Shown here: positions 61,576 through 64,000 of the stretch, piece after piece
Numbering within the stretch: position 1 is the first letter of the stretch
Layout of the letters: each line of letters opens with the position of its first letter
Origin: Gordonia pseudamarae
Lineage (GTDB): Bacteria; Actinomycetota; Actinomycetes; Mycobacteriales; Mycobacteriaceae
DNA: 64,000 nt
Assembly (NCBI RefSeq): GCF_025273675.1
Contig: NZ_CP045809.1
Coordinates: forward strand, 4,030,001-4,094,000
Reading direction: 5' to 3'
The notes under the pieces: generated by a model
The model's database searches: none
What the model was told of the DNA's origin: nothing
Seen by the model: only the letters and a program-made list of their open reading frames with translations
Translations under genes and position numbers: made by a program

Positions 61576-63009
61576 TCAGCCGTAGACGGTCTGGCCTGTT
61601 TCGTCGGCTTCCTTGCCGATGCGGCGGGCGAGGTAGAGGCCTTCCAGCGCCAGTTCGACGGCGTTGGCGCGTTCGCCCTCGCCGTCGGCGTCGAGCCGGG
61701 CTGCGATCTCCTCGACCACCGGGGTGTCGGGGATGGAGGCGAGGAAGTCGGCGGCGGTGACGCGGTCGCCGGTGACGACGGGTTCGCCGTCCTCCAGCGC
61801 GGTGACCAGCGGACCCATGTCGACGCCACCCAGATGCGCGCGCACGGCATCGGCCGTCGACTTACGCATCAGGTGCTCGAGGATCTCCAGTTCGCGGCCC
61901 TCCTCACCGGACTCGAACTCGATCTTGCCGCGCAGCACCTCCACCACCGATTCGAGGTCGACGATGCGGGCGACCGGCGTTTCTTCCCCGGTCACCGTGG
62001 CCCGGTGCAGGGCCGCGGCGGCGACCGTTTCGGCGGCGGCGATGGAGAAACGCGCCGACACACCCGACCTGCGGTCGATGGAGGGATGGTCGCGGGCATA
62101 TCGGGTGAACCGGGCGATGATCTCCAGAATCACATCGGGCACGGTGGCGGTGAGGTCGGCCTCCTGCTCGATGACGGCCACCTCGTCGTCGAGTTCGAGC
62201 GGGTAGTGGGTGCGGATCTCGGCGCCGAAGCGGTCCTTGAGGGGGGTGATGATGCGGCCGCGGTTGGTGTAGTCCTCCGGGTTGGCACTGGCCATCACCA
62301 GCACGTCCAGCGGCAGCCGCAGCGAGTAACCGCGCACCTGGATGTCGCGTTCCTCCATCACGTTGAGCATCGACACCTGGATCCGTTCGGCCAGGTCGGG
62401 CAGTTCGTTGATGGCGATGATGCCGCGATGCGCACGCGGGATGAGTCCGAAGTGGATGGTTTCGGGGTCACCGAGGCTGCGGCCCTCGGCGACCTTCATC
62501 GGGTCGATGTCGCCGACGAGGTCGGCCACCGAGGTGTCGGGGGTGGCCAGCTTCTCGCTGTACCGCTGCGAGCGGTGACGCCATTCGATGGGCAGGTCGT
62601 CGAGCAGGTCGGCCGCGCGCCGGATGGACGCCGGGGTGATCGGCTCGTACGGATGTTCACCGAGCTCGGACCCGGCGATGACCGGCGTCCACTCGTCGAG
62701 CAGCCCGGCGAGGGTGCGCAGGACACGCGTTTTGCCCTGGCCGCGTTCGCCGAGCATCACCACGTCGTGACCGGCGATGAGGGCCCGTTCGAGCTGCGGG
62801 ATCACGGTGGATTCGAAACCGACGATGCCGGGCCACGGGTCACGGCCCTCCCGCAGCGCGGTCAGCAGATTGTTGCGGATCTCGTCGCGGACGGTCCGCT
62901 GCACGTGGCCACCGGCCCGCAGCTCGCCCAGCGTACGGGCGGCCGGGTGGCGGGTTTCGGTGGTCTGCGAGGTCGTTGTGGTGAAGGTCTCCTCTGGCAC
63001 CCCGTCCAC
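61576..63009 (-). CDS. MoxR/Mg-chelatase-like AAA+ ATPase
   Basis: A 477-residue AAA+ protein. I choose GTG 63009, with GGAG five bases upstream; GTG 63000 is possible. Walker A MLGERGQGKTRVL near residue 80-92, Walker B-like GIIAINELPDLAE (Asn-Glu instead of Asp-Glu), sensor 1 LVMASANPEDYTNRGR, arginine finger region RFGAEIRTHYP. Similar to Rv0958. The separate VWA gene follows after 256 bp. ATP-driven metal chelation or complex remodelling is the family role. Confidence 0.92.
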   Translation of the reverse strand: MDGVPEETFTTTTSQTTETRHPAARTLGELRAGGHVQRTVRDEIRNNLLTALREGRDPWPGIVGFESTVIPQLERALIAGHDVVMLGERGQGKTRVLRTLAGLLDEWTPVIAGSELGEHPYEPITPASIRRAADLLDDLPIEWRHRSQRYSEKLATPDTSVADLVGDIDPMKVAEGRSLGDPETIHFGLIPRAHRGIIAINELPDLAERIQVSMLNVMEERDIQVRGYSLRLPLDVLVMASANPEDYTNRGRIITPLKDRFGAEIRTHYPLELDDEVAVIEQEADLTATVPDVILEIIARFTRYARDHPSIDRRSGVSARFSIAAAETVAAAALHRATVTGEETPVARIVDLESVVEVLRGKIEFESGEEGRELEILEHLMRKSTADAVRAHLGGVDMGPLVTALEDGEPVVTGDRVTAADFLASIPDTPVVEEIAARLDADGEGERANAVELALEGLYLARRIGKEADETGQTVYG

Positions 63010-63127
63010 GCTACTCCGCGGATCCGGGGGACATCGGCCGCCCGGCCGGTGTGGGTGGGACCATCGCCGCCGGCCGGGCCGATCCGCTACCCGGACCGGT
63101 GATACCGCGCGGGTCCGCCATCGGTGT

Positions 63128-63619
63128 TCAAAGCTCCCCGGATTCGAGCAGGCGGTCGATGGCGGCGTATCCGTCGTTGACGCCCACCTCCATCCCCGAG
63201 GCGAGCCAGCCGTCGCGGGCTTCGAAGCTGTCGCACAGGGACTGGGCATGCAGGCGGGTCGTGCCATCGCCGAGGTCCTCGAACGAGAGCGTTTCCAGCG
63301 ACACCTGGTCGGGCATGCCCTCCCAGGTGAAGGTCTGCACGATCTTGTCGGCGGAGACGGTGTGGAAGCACCCGCGGAAACGGTGCTCGTCGCCGCCGGC
63401 GACCGCGACATACCGCCAGCTGCCGCCGTCGCGGGCGTCCCAGTCGATGATCGTGCACGGCACGTCGTCGGGGCCGACCCACCGGGAGTACAGCTCGGGA
63501 TCGGTGTGCGCCTTCATCAATTGCGCAGGCGTAGCCCGGAAGTCGCGGGTGATACGGATAATCGGAACCTTCGGGTCGGCCTCGATGGCCGCCTGCGGGT
63601 AACGGGTGTGAGTGGTCAT
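63128..63619 (-). CDS. SRPBCC/AHSA1-family protein
   Basis: A 163-residue protein starting MTTHTRYPQAAIEADPKVP at ATG 63619. The segment IIRITRDFRATPAQLMKAHTDPELYSRWVGP and the end WLASGMEVGVNDGYAAIDRLL are standard for the AHSA1/activator of Hsp90-like START fold that binds hydrophobic ligands. It is 38 bp downstream of an ArsR-type regulator, a common two-gene unit. Confidence 0.93.
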   Translation of the reverse strand: MTTHTRYPQAAIEADPKVPIIRITRDFRATPAQLMKAHTDPELYSRWVGPDDVPCTIIDWDARDGGSWRYVAVAGGDEHRFRGCFHTVSADKIVQTFTWEGMPDQVSLETLSFEDLGDGTTRLHAQSLCDSFEARDGWLASGMEVGVNDGYAAIDRLLESGEL

Positions 63620-63657
63620 GCCGGTGCCTTTCCTCTGCCGCGGCCGGGGGAGTCGAG

Positions 63658-64000
63658 TCAGCCGGCGTCGCGTTCGGTGGTGTCGCGTTCGGGGGTGTCT
63701 GGGAGGTCGACACCGTTCATCTCCTCGAGCAGGGCGTCCAGGCGCGTGTAGCGTTCCTCGGCCCGCCTGCGGTACCGCTCGATCCATGCGGTCATGAGGT
63801 CCAATACCTCCGCTTCCAGATGAACCGGGCGCCGCTGCGCCTCCCGGGTCCGCGAGACCAGTCCCGCGTCCTCGAGAACCTTCAGATGTTTGGAAACGGC
63901 CTGCAGACTGACCTCGTACGGCTCCGCGATCTCGCCGACCGTCGCATCGGACCGTGTCAGCCGGGCGACGATGTCGCGGCGGGTGGGGTCGGCGAGTGCG
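63658..64000 (-). CDS. ArsR-family regulator, 5' end cut by window edge
   Basis: The frame is open to the right edge; the stop TGA is 63658-63660. The visible 113 residues begin ALADPTRRDIVARLTRSDAT, then VSLQAVSKHLKVLEDAGLVSRT (winged HTH) and a charged helical tail. No metal-binding CxC is seen. It likely regulates itself and the following SRPBCC gene. Confidence 0.9.
   Translation of the reverse strand, partial: ALADPTRRDIVARLTRSDATVGEIAEPYEVSLQAVSKHLKVLEDAGLVSRTREAQRRPVHLEAEVLDLMTAWIERYRRRAEERYTRLDALLEEMNGVDLPDTPERDTTERDAG

Overview
The window is high-GC actinobacterial DNA. The gene content points to a mycolic-acid-containing member of the Mycobacteriales, most likely Gordonia or a close relative. 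The indicators are MspA-type porins, an mprA-mprB-pepD-moaB2 stress locus, a CYP51 locus arranged as in Mycobacterium, an FprB-type ferredoxin reductase, and the short intergenic repeats common in this group. Genus is an inference. Comparisons with M. tuberculosis locus tags are from memory.

Layout. (1) 1-10.5 kb: the 3' end of an HExxH protein, then a tightly coupled minus-strand operon read from 10534 to 589: TIGR03084 protein, AtuA-like protein, acyl-CoA dehydrogenase, acyl-CoA carboxylase beta and alpha, second acyl-CoA dehydrogenase, enoyl-CoA hydratase, TetR. This is an Atu-like set for branched or isoprenoid acyl-CoA breakdown. (2) 10.7-14.5 kb: a thioesterase divergent from a FadD17-like acyl-CoA synthetase with a KstR-like box, followed by an epimerase-like SDR. 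(3) 14.6-27 kb: the CYP51 locus. The minus strand carries TetR, CYP123-like P450, SDR, CYP51, ferredoxin, NTF2-like protein, an unknown protein and an SDR. The plus strand carries aldehyde dehydrogenase, SDR, 3-hydroxyisobutyrate dehydrogenase-like protein, a CMD-family protein and an alpha/beta hydrolase.

(4) 27-30.2 kb: a VapBC pair, a quinone oxidoreductase, and an Rpn/PD-(D/E)XK-type protein with an inverted fragment of a relative beside it. (5) 30.4-32.3 kb: two MspA-family porins followed on the same strand by two tiny related peptide genes (32 and 39 aa) and a strong terminator. (6) 32.7-38.2 kb: moaB2, pepD, mprB and mprA. (7) 38.3-49.6 kb: nitrogen and redox genes: a nitrate reductase fused to a CysJ-like reductase with two tandem flavodoxin domains, nirBD, an FprB-type reductase and an AurF-like diiron protein.

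(8) 49.9-64 kb: SDR, secreted CocE/NonD hydrolase, rpmF, DUF4190 protein, AEC transporter, an AbiEi/Vsr-like gene bracketed by long palindromes, DUF1707 protein, a membrane protein, a phosphotransferase, a VWA/MoxR-like AAA pair, and an SRPBCC-ArsR pair cut by the right edge.

No tRNA, rRNA, CRISPR array, prophage or intact insertion sequence was seen. The most unusual items are the porin-microprotein operon, in-frame minisatellites inside fadD17 and nirB (in nirB the same unit is read in two frames), the duplicated flavodoxin domain, and the palindrome-bracketed nuclease-like gene.
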